From the NCBI RefSeq assembly GCF_030412785.1, contig NZ_CP125295.1, positions 1-64,000 of the forward strand: a DNA stretch of 64,000 bases, written 5' to 3'. The stretch is from Paraburkholderia sabiae (GTDB lineage Bacteria; Pseudomonadota; Gammaproteobacteria; Burkholderiales; Burkholderiaceae). Shown piece by piece: positions 11,122 to 20,769 of this stretch. The position numbers and the translations under genes are program-made. A model generated the notes under the pieces. The model made no database searches, had not been told where the DNA came from, and saw only the letters and a list, made by a program, of their open reading frames with translations. Positions within the stretch are counted from its first letter, which is position 1. The number at the start of each line of letters is the position of its first letter.

Positions 11122-12642
11122 TCAGAAGAAACCCAACGGCTTGTCGCTATAGCTGACGAGCAGATTCTTCGTCTGCTGATAGTGGTCGAGCATCATCTTG
11201 TGATTCTCGCGTCCGATGCCCGACTGCTTGTAGCCGCCGAATGCCGCATGCGCCGGATAGGCGTGGTAGCAGTTCGTCCACACGCGGCCCGCCTGAATCT
11301 CGCGGCCGAAGCGATATGCACGCGTGCCGTCGCGCGTCCAGACGCCGGCGCCGAGACCGTACAGCGTGTCGTTGGCGATTTCGAGCGCTTCTTCTTCATT
11401 CTTGAACGTCGTGACGGACACCACCGGCCCGAAGATTTCTTCCTGGAAGATGCGCATCTTGTTGTGGCCGCGGAACACGGTCGGCTTCACGTAATAGCCC
11501 TTCGCGAGTTCGCCGTCGAGCTTGTTCTGTTCGCCGCCGATCAGGCATTGCGCGCCTTCCTGCTTGCCGAGATCGATATACGACAGGATCTTTTCCAGCT
11601 GTTCCTGCGAAGCCTGCGCGCCGATCATCGTCTTCGAATCGAGCGGATGGCCTTGCTGGATTGCCGCGACGCGCTTCAGCGCACGTTCCATGAAGCGGTC
11701 ATACACGGATTCTTCGATCAACACGCGCGACGGGCACGTGCAGACTTCGCCCTGATTCAGCGCGAACATCGCAAAGCCTTCGAGCGCCTTGTCGAAGAAG
11801 CTGTCGTCCTTGTCGAGCACGTCGGCGAAAAAGATGTTCGGGCTCTTGCCGCCGAGTTCGAGCGTCACGGGAATGATGTTCTGGCTCGCGTACTGCATGA
11901 TCAGGCGGCCCGTCGTCGTTTCGCCCGTGAAGGCGATCTTCGCGATGCGCTTGTTCGACGCGAGCGGCTTGCCCGCTTCGAGGCCGAAGCCATTCACGAC
12001 GTTCAGGACGCCAGCCGGCAGCAGATCCTGAATCAGTTCGACCAGCACGAGGATCGAAGCGGGCGTCTGTTCAGCGGGCTTCAGCACGACGCAGTTGCCT
12101 GCCGCGAGCGCCGGCGCAAGTTTCCACGTGGCCATCAGGATCGGGAAATTCCACGGAATGATCTGGCCGACCACGCCGAGCGGCTCGTGAAAGTGATACG
12201 CGACCGTGTCGTGATCGATCTCCGAAATGCCGCCTTCCTGCGCGCGCACGGTGCCCGCGAAGTAGCGGAAGTGATCGATCGCAAGCGGGATATCAGCCGC
12301 CATGGTTTCGCGCAGCGGCTTGCCGTTGTCGATCGACTCGGCGACCGCGAGGCGTTGCAGATTCGCTTCCATGCGATCGGCGATCCTGTTGAGGATGTTC
12401 GCGCGTTCCGTGGTCGATGTCTTGCCCCACGCGGCCTTCGCGCGATGTGCGGCGTCCAGCGCGAGTTCAATGTCGGCTTCACGCGAGCGCGGAATCGACG
12501 TGAACGGCTCGCCCGTAATCGGCGAGATGTTGTCGAAGTACTCGCCGCCAACCGGCTTCACCCATTCGCCGCCGATGAAATTCGCGTATTGCTTCTTGTA
12601 CGGGAATTCGGTCGTCAGAAACTTCATTTCTGCGTGATTCAT
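11122..12642 (-). CDS. exaC: NAD-dependent acetaldehyde dehydrogenase (ExaC/AcoD type)
   Basis: Oxidises acetaldehyde to acetate in the cytosol. The 506 residues match the group-X type of aldehyde dehydrogenase. The catalytic cysteine lies in [11 protein letters not shown] (Cys301), the general base in LELGGKSPN (Glu262), and the NAD-binding stretch [23 protein letters not shown]. The ATG at 12642 follows AGGAG at a 7-base distance; a further in-frame ATG at 12657 lacks a ribosome site. It is divergent from the eutR-like regulator and beside eutBC, so acetaldehyde from ethanolamine is the likely substrate. Ethanol-derived acetaldehyde is also possible. Confidence 0.93.
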   Translation of the reverse strand: MNHAEMKFLTTEFPYKKQYANFIGGEWVKPVGGEYFDNISPITGEPFTSIPRSREADIELALDAAHRAKAAWGKTSTTERANILNRIADRMEANLQRLAVAESIDNGKPLRETMAADIPLAIDHFRYFAGTVRAQEGGISEIDHDTVAYHFHEPLGVVGQIIPWNFPILMATWKLAPALAAGNCVVLKPAEQTPASILVLVELIQDLLPAGVLNVVNGFGLEAGKPLASNKRIAKIAFTGETTTGRLIMQYASQNIIPVTLELGGKSPNIFFADVLDKDDSFFDKALEGFAMFALNQGEVCTCPSRVLIEESVYDRFMERALKRVAAIQQGHPLDSKTMIGAQASQEQLEKILSYIDLGKQEGAQCLIGGEQNKLDGELAKGYYVKPTVFRGHNKMRIFQEEIFGPVVSVTTFKNEEEALEIANDTLYGLGAGVWTRDGTRAYRFGREIQAGRVWTNCYHAYPAHAAFGGYKQSGIGRENHKMMLDHYQQTKNLLVSYSDKPLGFF

Positions 12643-12657
12643 CTGTGTGCTCCTCAC

Positions 12658-13002
12658 ATGATCTGATGTCGATGTATTCGGTTGGGTATATCACTCACCC
12701 GGCTAGGCGGTGTTCTGCTGCCGCGGGTGCTTATCGCCAGAAGCGTGCCAACGTCGATGCGTCGGCGGCCGATGCCGGTGCACGCAGCACTGTCGCGATG
12801 CACGCGATTTCCGGGCGAAACAGGTGTGCGTCGATGACGTTGCATCCATGAGCACTTCGAAGAGCGAGTGTTCATCGATTGAACAGGACAAGGTGTTGCA
12901 TCGCCGGTAAGCGGGAACGTCCGTTCGGCATGGGACTTGCGTCGGTCGGCGCCTGTTCGTTCAATGGCGCATGCAGGTGCATGTCCCTCATCGATGCCCC
13001 CT
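12658..13002. promoter_or_regulatory. Divergent control region, exaC / eutR
   Basis: A 345-bp gene-free region between the divergent dehydrogenase and AraC-type regulator. It must hold promoters for both and probably the EutR operator. I found no clear sigma-70 box. On the minus strand TGGCACG at 12750 followed by TGGCG resembles a sigma-54 element only in part. Other open frames here are not supported. Confidence 0.5.
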
Positions 13003-14010
13003 ATGACGACCGACCTTCATTCCTTGTCCGCGCAACCGGCCGCGTGCCGCGTCGAAACCAGCGTCGCGCACGATGCCGATGAGCAGGCGCGCAATCTTCA
13101 CGGCTGGACGCAGACGTATGACCAGCTGACGGCGGGACGCTTCGTCGGACAGCTGACGGGTTTGCATCTCGACGGCATGCACGTGTTCTGCGAAACGACG
13201 AGCCAGACGTTGCGCCAGACGTGCGAGGTGCCTCCGGACGCGTACTGGTTCGGCGTTCCCGCCGACGATGAAAGCATCGGCCGCATTGGACCGCAGCCGA
13301 TCAACCGAGACGCGCTGGCGTTTCAGCGCGGCGGCGTCGAGTTCGAACTGCTCACGCCGGGCGGTTATGCGATCTTCGGCGTCGTCGTACGCGGCGACAC
13401 CTTGCGGCAGCATGCGGCTTCCGTCGAACATGCCGATCTGCTCGATCGCGCGACGCAAACGGGCATCGTGCCGATCGAAACGGCTAACAAGGCCCGCTTT
13501 TGCGGGCTCTTGCGCGAAGTGCTCGACGGCACCGCGCATGCCGTGCTGTCGGAACGCGCGCGGCGCAATCTGCAGGCATCGGTGTTGTCGTCGCTGTTCG
13601 ATCTGTGCGCGACCACGGCGCTCGAACCGGTCGCGATACCGGCGCGTCCGCGCAGACAGTGGATCGTGTCGGAGGCACGCGATTACGTGATCGCGAATCG
13701 CGAACGTCCCGTCGGTGTGCCGGAGCTGTGCGAGCATCTGCACGTCAGCCGCCGGACGTTGCAGTACTGCTTTCAGGACGTGCTGGGCCTCGCGCCCGCG
13801 AGCTATCTGCGCGCGATCCGGCTGAACGGCGCGCGCCGCGAACTGTGTGGCGCGACGCCCGGCGAACTCACCGTGCAGGACGTCGCGGCTGCGTGGGGCT
13901 TCTGGCATCTGAGCCAGTTCGCGACCGACTATCGCAAGCTTTTCGGCGTGCGTCCTTCCGACACGCTGAGGACGAGTCCCGTCCACGCCAGGTCGCAACT
14001 GGCTCACTAG
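13003..14010 (+). CDS. eutR: EutR-like AraC-family regulator of ethanolamine use
   Basis: An activator of ethanolamine genes by family resemblance. From residue about 28 the protein follows enteric EutR: WTQTYDQLTAGRFVGQLTGL, then YWFGVPA, GGVEFELLTPGGYAIFGVV, and at the C-terminus CEHLHVSRRTLQYCF with WGFWHLSQFATDYRKLFG of the two helix-turn-helix units. The length is 335 residues from the ATG at 13003. Neither this ATG nor those at 12964 and 12994 has a good ribosome site, so the start is uncertain. In enterics EutR responds to ethanolamine plus B12; here that is inferred. Confidence 0.88.
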   Translation: MTTDLHSLSAQPAACRVETSVAHDADEQARNLHGWTQTYDQLTAGRFVGQLTGLHLDGMHVFCETTSQTLRQTCEVPPDAYWFGVPADDESIGRIGPQPINRDALAFQRGGVEFELLTPGGYAIFGVVVRGDTLRQHAASVEHADLLDRATQTGIVPIETANKARFCGLLREVLDGTAHAVLSERARRNLQASVLSSLFDLCATTALEPVAIPARPRRQWIVSEARDYVIANRERPVGVPELCEHLHVSRRTLQYCFQDVLGLAPASYLRAIRLNGARRELCGATPGELTVQDVAAAWGFWHLSQFATDYRKLFGVRPSDTLRTSPVHARSQLAH

Positions 14011-14128
14011 CGTCCATCGCCGGGGTTTACACGCGCATCCGCTAGAATTGCGGCATGCGCGGCCTCGTCTCGCCGCCCGACCCACCATCTTCATCGACTT
14101 CGCACCACGCGCGCCGGCCTGTCCCGAC

Positions 14129-14152
14129 GTATCCACAGCAACCTGTGGATAA
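14129..14152. promoter_or_regulatory. Paired, inverted DnaA boxes
   Basis: GTATCCACA (14129-14137, one mismatch to TTATCCACA) and, on the opposite strand, a perfect box at 14144-14152 face each other. The core TATCCACAG / CTGTGGATA is a perfect inverted repeat with a 4-bp spacer. Confidence 0.7.
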
Positions 14153-14323
14153 CGGCAGGAGTAGCGGGCGAAACACGTGTGGAATCGATGTGGACGTAAA
14201 CGGGGTAACTCGACACGCACGCGCGGACCGAAAAAGTTGTTCATCGAACGCCATCCGCTGCGCACATTGGGCGCACGCGGTTATGCGTCCGGCAAAACGC
14301 TGATTCGTTTGGGTAAACCTGCG

Positions 14324-14332
14324 TTATCCACA
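14324..14332 (+). promoter_or_regulatory. Perfect DnaA box
   Basis: TTATCCACA, an exact match to the DnaA consensus, sits directly before the AT-rich run in the upstream region of the zinc-ribbon gene. Confidence 0.7.
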
Positions 14333-14443
14333 GAAATGTCGCGTGCTTGTTAACTGCTACTACGTATATATAAAGTAAACCTATTGTTGAAAAGCCAGCG
14401 CGGGCAGGGAAGGCGCGTTGGCGACTCACGCTGGAGATTCACC

Positions 14444-14629
14444 GTGTTCACATGTATCAACCAGAGCTGCGGCGCGCAGTGGGAAGTGTCCGACGTCGTC
14501 ATCAAGAACGAAGGACAAGGCTTGCTGTTCCGCTGTCCGATGTGCGGCGCGCGCAACTATGTCGAGCGCTTCGATGCCGACGACGGCACGATCGTCTATG
14601 AACAGATCGAAGGCCGCCCCTACATCTAA
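14444..14629 (+). CDS. Small zinc-ribbon protein
   Basis: A 61-residue protein beginning at a GTG with GGAG at 14433-14436. It has two cysteine pairs, CINQSC and CPMC, spaced as a zinc ribbon, with QWEVSDVVIKNEGQGLLFRC between them. It ends in VYEQIEGRPYI. The role is unknown; such single-ribbon proteins often bind nucleic acid or protein partners. It lies 14 bp before dbpA, so co-transcription with the helicase is likely. The frame stays open upstream to 14384, but that part lacks a ribosome site. Confidence 0.82.
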   Translation: MFTCINQSCGAQWEVSDVVIKNEGQGLLFRCPMCGARNYVERFDADDGTIVYEQIEGRPYI

Positions 14630-14643
14630 GCCCGCACACGACT

Positions 14644-16035
<1,392 letters not shown>

Positions 16036-16355
16036 CGCATGCAAGAGCCGGGCGATGCCGCATATCGCCCGGCTCTTCGTCCTACGGATGGTCTGTCGCT
16101 CACAGGCATCATTCCTTCTCATGCCTGCGGGATTACCCTGCCACGCGACGCATTCCGCGTTGCGGCATCCACGCGAAAGCGTTTCCTCCGATTTTCCACG
16201 TCGCATGACTTCGCCGGGCGCATGAGCCAAACGCATGCCGCGCATGACAAACTTTCGTTTGTTCCGATGCGCGCGATGTTGCCTAATCGTACAAACTGAA
16301 CGGACCGACGCGCCAGGCGCGGCCCGCCGATTTGCAGCGAGAAGGAGGAAATCTC
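16036..16355. other. Intergenic region, dbpA to the aminotransferase
   Basis: A 320-bp region. It holds the dbpA hairpin at 16043-16077 and a 7-bp inverted repeat CAGGCAT/ATGCCTG at 16103-16127 that might be an operator. The ribosome site AAGGAGG for the next gene is at 16342-16348. No gene is supported. Confidence 0.5.
16043..16077 (+). terminator. Stem-loop after dbpA
   Basis: A 14-bp perfect stem, AAGAGCCGGGCGAT with its complement, and a 7-base loop begins 8 bp past the stop. No long T-run follows, so termination strength is uncertain. Confidence 0.65.
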
Positions 16356-17510
16356 ATGCAGAGCGCTTTGCAAGCACGCTCGAAGTTGCCGGACGTCGGC
16401 ACGACCATTTTCACGGTGATCGGCCAGCTGGCCGCCGAACATAACGCGTTGAACCTGTCGCAGGGTGCGCCGAACTTCGCGCCCGACGAAGCGCTTGTCG
16501 ACGGCGTGGCCAAGGCGATGCGCGCGGGACACAACCAGTACGCGCCGATGGCGGGCATCGGCGCGTTGCGCTCGGCGCTCGCCGCGAAGGTCGAAACGCT
16601 GTACGGCGTGCACTACGATCCGTCGACGGAAGTGACTGTGATCGCGAGCGCGAGCGAAGGCCTCTATTCGACGATCAGCGCGCTCGTGCATCCCGGCGAC
16701 GAGGTGATCTACTTCGAGCCGTCGTTCGACAGCTACGCACCCATCGTGCGTCTGCAGGGCGCGAAGCCGATTCCCATCAAGCTGTCCGCGCCCGGCTTCC
16801 GCGTGAACTGGGACGAAGTGTCGGCCGCGATCACGCCGAAGACGCGCCTGATCATCGTCAACACGCCGCACAATCCGACCGCGACGATTTTCAGCGACGC
16901 CGATATCGAACGTCTGAAGGCTGTCACGCGCAACACGGACATCGTGATTCTGTCCGACGAAGTGTACGAACACGTCGTGTTCGACGGCGCGAAGCATCAC
17001 AGCATGGCGTGTCATCGCGAGCTGGCGGAGCGCAGCGTGATCGTGTCGTCGTTCGGCAAGTCGTATCACGTGACGGGCTGGCGCGTCGGCTATTGCCTCG
17101 CACCCGCCGCGCTGATGGACGAAATCCGCAAGGTCCATCAGTTCATGGTCTTCTCCGCCGACACGCCGATGCAATATGCGTTCGTCGAGGCACTGTCGAA
17201 TCCGCAAAGCTATCTGGGCCTGTCCGACTTCTATCAGAAGAAACGCGATCTGCTCGCGCGAGAACTGCGCGAGTCGCGCTTCGAGCTGTTGCCGAGCGAA
17301 GGCAGCTTCTTCATGCTCGCGCGTTATCGCGGCTTTTCGGATGAACGCGACAGCGACTTCGTGCTGCGTCTGATCCGCGATGCGAAGGTCGCGACCATTC
17401 CGCTGTCCGCGTTCTATACGGACGGCACGGATTCCGGCGTGATTCGCCTGAGCTTTTCGAAGGACGACGCGACGCTGATCGAAGGCGCGCGCCGTCTGCG
17501 TTCCATCTGA
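16356..17510 (+). CDS. PLP-dependent aminotransferase, methionine/glutamine type
   Basis: A fold-type I aminotransferase of 384 residues. It resembles YbdL-type methionine aminotransferases and the kynurenine/glutamine transaminase K group. Features are NLSQGAPNFAPDEAL near the start, NTPHNPTATIF, SDEVYEHVVFDG, and the PLP lysine in SSFGKSYHVTGWRVGY (Lys235). The ATG at 16356 has AAGGAGG upstream. A nitrilase-family amidase follows 14 bp later. Together they suggest a glutamine transaminase/omega-amidase pair for amino-acid salvage, which is inferred from context. A general aromatic or methionine transaminase is possible. Confidence 0.88.
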   Translation: MQSALQARSKLPDVGTTIFTVIGQLAAEHNALNLSQGAPNFAPDEALVDGVAKAMRAGHNQYAPMAGIGALRSALAAKVETLYGVHYDPSTEVTVIASASEGLYSTISALVHPGDEVIYFEPSFDSYAPIVRLQGAKPIPIKLSAPGFRVNWDEVSAAITPKTRLIIVNTPHNPTATIFSDADIERLKAVTRNTDIVILSDEVYEHVVFDGAKHHSMACHRELAERSVIVSSFGKSYHVTGWRVGYCLAPAALMDEIRKVHQFMVFSADTPMQYAFVEALSNPQSYLGLSDFYQKKRDLLARELRESRFELLPSEGSFFMLARYRGFSDERDSDFVLRLIRDAKVATIPLSAFYTDGTDSGVIRLSFSKDDATLIEGARRLRSI

Positions 17511-17524
17511 GCGAGGACCACGCG

Positions 17525-18367
17525 ATGATGCAGCAATCGATCAACGCAGCCGTCGTGCAGATGAGCAGCAGCGCCGATGTGCAGCAGAACCTCGGCGAAG
17601 CGCGCCGCTGGGTGCATCAGGCCGCGCGTGAAGGCGCGACGCTGATCTGCCTGCCCGAATACTTCTGCTGGATCGGCGACGACGAAATGCAGCGCGTCGC
17701 GCTCGCCGAAACATTCGGCGACGGCCCGATTCAGCAAGCGCTCGCGGAACTCGCGCGCGAAACGGGCGCGTGGCTGATCGGCGGCACGGTGCCGATGCGT
17801 CCGTCGCATGGGCCGCAGGTCGGCACGCACGCGTACAACACGTCGCTCGTGTTCGATCCGTCGGGACAATGCTCGACGCGCTACGACAAGATCCATCTGT
17901 TCAGCTTCAACCAGGGCGCGGAGCAGCATGCCGAAGGCGACACGATGGTCGGCGGCGACAGCATCGGCACGGCGCAAGGGCCGTTCGGCACGTTGCGGCT
18001 GTCGGTCTGCTACGACCTGCGCTTTCCCGAGCTGTATCGCGCGGGACCGGATGCCGATGTGATCGCCGTGCCCGCCGCGTTCACGCACACCACGGGCCTC
18101 GCGCATTGGGAACTGCTGCTGCGTGCGCGCGCCGTCGAAAACCAGGCGTTCGTGCTGGCGTCCGGTCAATGCGGCACGCATTCGAATGGCTGGCGGACTT
18201 TTGGACACAGTATGATCGTCGGGCCGTGGGGCGAAGTGCTCGCGCGGCACGACGACGAGCCCGGCATCGCGCTCGCGACACTCACACAAAGCGCGCTCGA
18301 CGAAGCGCGCAATCGTCTGCCGGTGCTCACGCATCGGCGCATCGCTACGCCGTCTGACGTGCGTTGA
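17525..18367 (+). CDS. Carbon-nitrogen hydrolase (omega-amidase/Nit1-like)
   Basis: A nitrilase-superfamily amidase of 280 residues with the full catalytic triad: Glu45 in LICLPEYF, Lys122 in RYDKIHLF and Cys162 in SVCYDLRFPE. The fourth catalytic Glu region is in ELLLRARAVENQAFV. Family members of this length hydrolyse alpha-ketoglutaramate or deaminated glutathione. Linkage to the preceding aminotransferase favours an omega-amidase that removes the keto acid made when glutamine is the amino donor, but this is inferred. Start may be ATG 17525 or 17528. Confidence 0.88.
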   Translation: MMQQSINAAVVQMSSSADVQQNLGEARRWVHQAAREGATLICLPEYFCWIGDDEMQRVALAETFGDGPIQQALAELARETGAWLIGGTVPMRPSHGPQVGTHAYNTSLVFDPSGQCSTRYDKIHLFSFNQGAEQHAEGDTMVGGDSIGTAQGPFGTLRLSVCYDLRFPELYRAGPDADVIAVPAAFTHTTGLAHWELLLRARAVENQAFVLASGQCGTHSNGWRTFGHSMIVGPWGEVLARHDDEPGIALATLTQSALDEARNRLPVLTHRRIATPSDVR

Positions 18368-18399
18368 ACCGCATTGAACACAAGGGGAAGGAGATCGAG

Positions 18400-19191
18400 A
18401 TGAAGCTAATGAAGAATCTGCTGATGCTGGCATGCGCGTTCGCCTCGGTGGCGACGACATCGGCCATGGCCGCCGATGCCACGACGCTGCGCTATGGGCT
18501 CGAGGCGCAATATCCGCCGTTCGAATCGAAGGGCTCGAACGGTGAGCTGCAGGGCTTCGATATCGACGTCGGCAACGCCGTCTGCAAGACCGCGAACCTG
18601 AAATGCAGCTGGGTTGAAACGTCGTTCGACGGCCTGATTCCGGCATTGCAGGGCCGCAAGTTCGACGCGATCAACTCGGCGATGAACGCCACGGAAAAGC
18701 GCCGTCAGGCAATCGACTTCACCAACGTGATCTACCGCGTGCCGACGCAACTGATCGCGCGCAAGGACAGCGGACTGCAGCCTACGCCCGAATCGCTGAA
18801 GGGCAAGCGCGTCGGCGTGTTGCAGGCGTCGATCCAGGAGACGTTTGCGAAGGCGCATTGGGAAAACGCGGGCGTCACGGTCGTGCCATATCAGGACCAG
18901 AATCAGGTCTATACCGATCTCGTCGCCGGCCGCCTCGATGCCACACTTGTACTCGCGCCGGCAGGACAGACGGGCTTCCTGTCGCGTACAGACGGCAAGG
19001 ACTTCGCGTTCGTCGGCCAGCCGGTTCGCGACGACAAGATTCTCGGTAGCGGCATCGCGTTCGGTATTCGCAAGGGCGATACCGCGCTGCGCAACCAGTT
19101 GAATGCGGCGATCGCGAAGGTGCAGTCGGACGGCACCGTGAAGACGCTCGCGGAAAAGTACTTCGGCAATATCGACGTATCGGCGAAATAA
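18400..19191 (+). CDS. Periplasmic amino-acid-binding protein of an ABC importer
   Basis: A solute-binding protein (family 3) of 263 residues with a signal peptide ending near TSAMA-AD (about residue 24). The mature part has LRYGLEAQYPPFESKGSNGELQGFDIDVGNAVC, WVETSFDGLIPALQGRKFDAI and a C-terminal VKTLAEKYFGNIDV, all typical of the arginine/lysine/ornithine/histidine group. The ATG at 18400 follows GGGGAAGGAG. There are no permease or ATPase genes beside it, so it must share membrane partners encoded elsewhere. It may be co-transcribed with the aminotransferase and amidase, since only 32 bp separate it from the latter. Confidence 0.9.
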   Translation: MKLMKNLLMLACAFASVATTSAMAADATTLRYGLEAQYPPFESKGSNGELQGFDIDVGNAVCKTANLKCSWVETSFDGLIPALQGRKFDAINSAMNATEKRRQAIDFTNVIYRVPTQLIARKDSGLQPTPESLKGKRVGVLQASIQETFAKAHWENAGVTVVPYQDQNQVYTDLVAGRLDATLVLAPAGQTGFLSRTDGKDFAFVGQPVRDDKILGSGIAFGIRKGDTALRNQLNAAIAKVQSDGTVKTLAEKYFGNIDVSAK

Positions 19192-19211
19192 TTTCGTTGG
19201 TCGCGCTACAC

Positions 19212-19245
19212 AACGCGCCGCATGGTTTCCGCCATGCGGCGCGTT
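19212..19245 (+). terminator. Strong terminator after the binding protein
   Basis: A 14-bp perfect stem, AACGCGCCGCATGG with its complement, and a 6-base loop are followed by TCTTTTT. Confidence 0.9.
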
Positions 19246-19300
19246 TCTTTTTGCGCAAAGTTTTGCTTAACGTCTGACGAATGAATTACCGAAAGCCGAT

Positions 19301-19326
19301 GGAATAAAGCCTGCAATGCTCCTGTT
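19301..19326 (+). promoter_or_regulatory. Candidate ECF-sigma promoter, unit 1
   Basis: GGAATAA (19301-19307), 16 bp, then GTT at 19324. The same pair of elements precedes the sigma gene at 20160 and the DUF4148 gene at 21711. Its place 40 bp before the start codon fits a promoter. Confidence 0.55.
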
Positions 19327-19365
19327 AGCGCAGCAAGAGCCCGATATTTGCACGCCCGAACCATC

Positions 19366-20103
19366 ATGTCCCGCACCCATCGACCGACCGACAAGCCGCT
19401 GACCGAAGCGGACATGCAGGCATTCGCCGATGGCAACCTGTCGCCGGAACGGGCGGCGCGCGTGCGGAAGTATCTCGGTTCGCGTCCGGGCGAAGCCGAC
19501 CGGATCGCGTTCTATCGACAGCTGAACATGCAGATGCGCAGCGTGTTCGAAGGCGCATTTCCGCAGCGGGTTCACGCACCGCGCGCCGGGCGCGGACGCG
19601 GCGTCGATTTGCGCGCGACGATGCGCCGGTTTTCGATGCGGCGCGTGGGCTTCGTACTGCTCGGCGTCGCGGTGGCGATATTGGCGGCGAGCGGTTGGCT
19701 CGTTGCGTCGCGCGTTTCGCCGGAAATGCTCGATGCTGCGGCTGTCATGGCGTTGATGCGAGACGGCGGCCAGCCGGTCGCAGATGTGCCGGCCGCCATG
19801 CGCAACGATCCGCATGCCGTCGACCTCGCGCCTTTGGGATTAAAGCTGGTGGCGGCAAAAACGCGCCATCCGAACGCGCTCGCGAGCATCGACATACTCG
19901 ATTACCGGAACGCCGACGGCGAGCCTGTCGTCCTGCTTTCGGCCTCAGCGCCGTTCTCGACGGATCAGCTGCACTGGTCGGCGCAGCGGATCGGCAATGT
20001 GCGGCTGCTGTCGTGGACCGTGAACGGCAGGCGGTACGTGATCGCGGGCCGTGCCACGACGCACGGGCTGATGCGCGCAGCAGACGCACTGACGATCCGC
20101 TGA
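19366..20103 (+). CDS. Anti-sigma-like single-pass membrane protein
   Basis: A 245-residue protein. The N-terminal cytoplasmic part has LTEADMQAFADGNLSPERAARVRKYLGSRP, the short anti-sigma/zinc-finger-less pattern. One membrane segment lies near residues 90-110 (VGFVLLGVAVAILAASGWLV), followed by a periplasmic part of about 130 residues ending YVIAGRATTHGLMRAADAL. The layout and both ends resemble the anti-sigma factor encoded at 20766. It has its own candidate ECF promoter at 19301. The role as a second regulator of the sigma factor is inferred. Start ATG 19366 is preferred; 19348 is an alternative. Confidence 0.78.
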   Translation: MSRTHRPTDKPLTEADMQAFADGNLSPERAARVRKYLGSRPGEADRIAFYRQLNMQMRSVFEGAFPQRVHAPRAGRGRGVDLRATMRRFSMRRVGFVLLGVAVAILAASGWLVASRVSPEMLDAAAVMALMRDGGQPVADVPAAMRNDPHAVDLAPLGLKLVAAKTRHPNALASIDILDYRNADGEPVVLLSASAPFSTDQLHWSAQRIGNVRLLSWTVNGRRYVIAGRATTHGLMRAADALTIR

Positions 20104-20159
20104 CGAAGCCGCTCGTTTTGCGAAATTGCGCGCCTTTGTCGAGCTACTGAAAAACAGCC

Positions 20160-20184
20160 GGAATAAAATGCTTTAGGTTGTGTT
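20160..20184 (+). promoter_or_regulatory. Candidate autoregulated ECF promoter, unit 2
   Basis: GGAATAA (20160-20166), 15 bp, then GTT at 20182, lying 67 bp before the sigma-factor start. Similar elements occur at 19301 and 21711. Confidence 0.55.
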
Positions 20185-20250
20185 CTCTGCTTCAAGAGGC
20201 GACGCGCGCGGCGGCTTGGCGTGCCGAGCGATATTCGATGGGTAGAGTAA

Positions 20251-20769
20251 ATGGACATCCGAAACGAGTTGATGGATCACGTTCCGCGATTGCGCCGCTA
20301 CGCGCGGGCGCTGATCAGCAATCGCGATCTCGCGGACGACCTCGTGCAGGACACGCTCGAGCGCGCGCTGACGCGCACGAAAATGTTCGAAGCAGGGAGC
20401 GATCTGCGCGCATGGCTCTTCACGATCATGCACAACGTGTTCGTCAATCAGGTGCGCAAGTCGTCGTCGCGCGCGGTGCACGTGTCGGTGGATGACGAGA
20501 GCATCGTCGAGAGCGAATTTGCGGTGTCGGGCGAGCAGACGCGTTCGCTCGAAGTGCGCGATCTCGACTTTGCATTGCAGCGTTTGCCCGCCGATCAGCG
20601 CGAAGTCGTGCTGCTCGTCGGGCTCGAAGAAATGAGTTACGCCGAAGTGGCGATTGCGCTCGACATTCCCGTCGGTACGGTGATGTCGAGGCTCTCGCGT
20701 GGACGCGAGCGTTTGCGCGCGTTGATGGCGGGCGCACAGCCCGGCGCGAAACTGAAGGTGGTGCGATGA
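20251..20769 (+). CDS. RpoE-like ECF sigma factor
   Basis: A 172-residue extracytoplasmic-function sigma factor with region 2 (about 8-75: RYARALISNRDLADDLVQDTL, SDLRAWLFTIMHNVFVNQVRK) and region 4 (about 108-160: LPADQREVVLLVGLEEMSYAEVA, then IPVGTVMSRLSRGRERL). Region 3 is absent, as expected of ECF factors. The stop overlaps the ATG of the downstream anti-sigma gene (ATGA), so they are co-translated. Its signal is unknown. A family subgroup name cannot be given without a profile search. Confidence 0.94.
   Translation: MDIRNELMDHVPRLRRYARALISNRDLADDLVQDTLERALTRTKMFEAGSDLRAWLFTIMHNVFVNQVRKSSSRAVHVSVDDESIVESEFAVSGEQTRSLEVRDLDFALQRLPADQREVVLLVGLEEMSYAEVAIALDIPVGTVMSRLSRGRERLRALMAGAQPGAKLKVVR

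Larger units (their letters stand above)
14011..14443. other. Gene-free region with DnaA boxes and an AT-rich end
   Basis: This 433-bp stretch has no credible gene. It contains a perfect DnaA box TTATCCACA at 14324-14332, a perfect box on the other strand at 14144-14152, and a one-mismatch box at 14129-14137 facing the latter. The boxes at 14130-14151 form a 9-bp inverted repeat. An AT-rich run lies at about 14348-14395. It also serves as upstream region of the zinc-ribbon gene. Confidence 0.7.

Noticed and set aside
12735..12750. Possible sigma-54 promoter for the acetaldehyde dehydrogenase
   Set aside because: TGGCACG fits the -24 element, but the -12 element reads TGGCG, not TTGCA, so the match is only partial.
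14055..14303. Short open frame in the DnaA-box region
   Set aside because: No ribosome site or family-like sequence; the DNA is better explained as regulatory.
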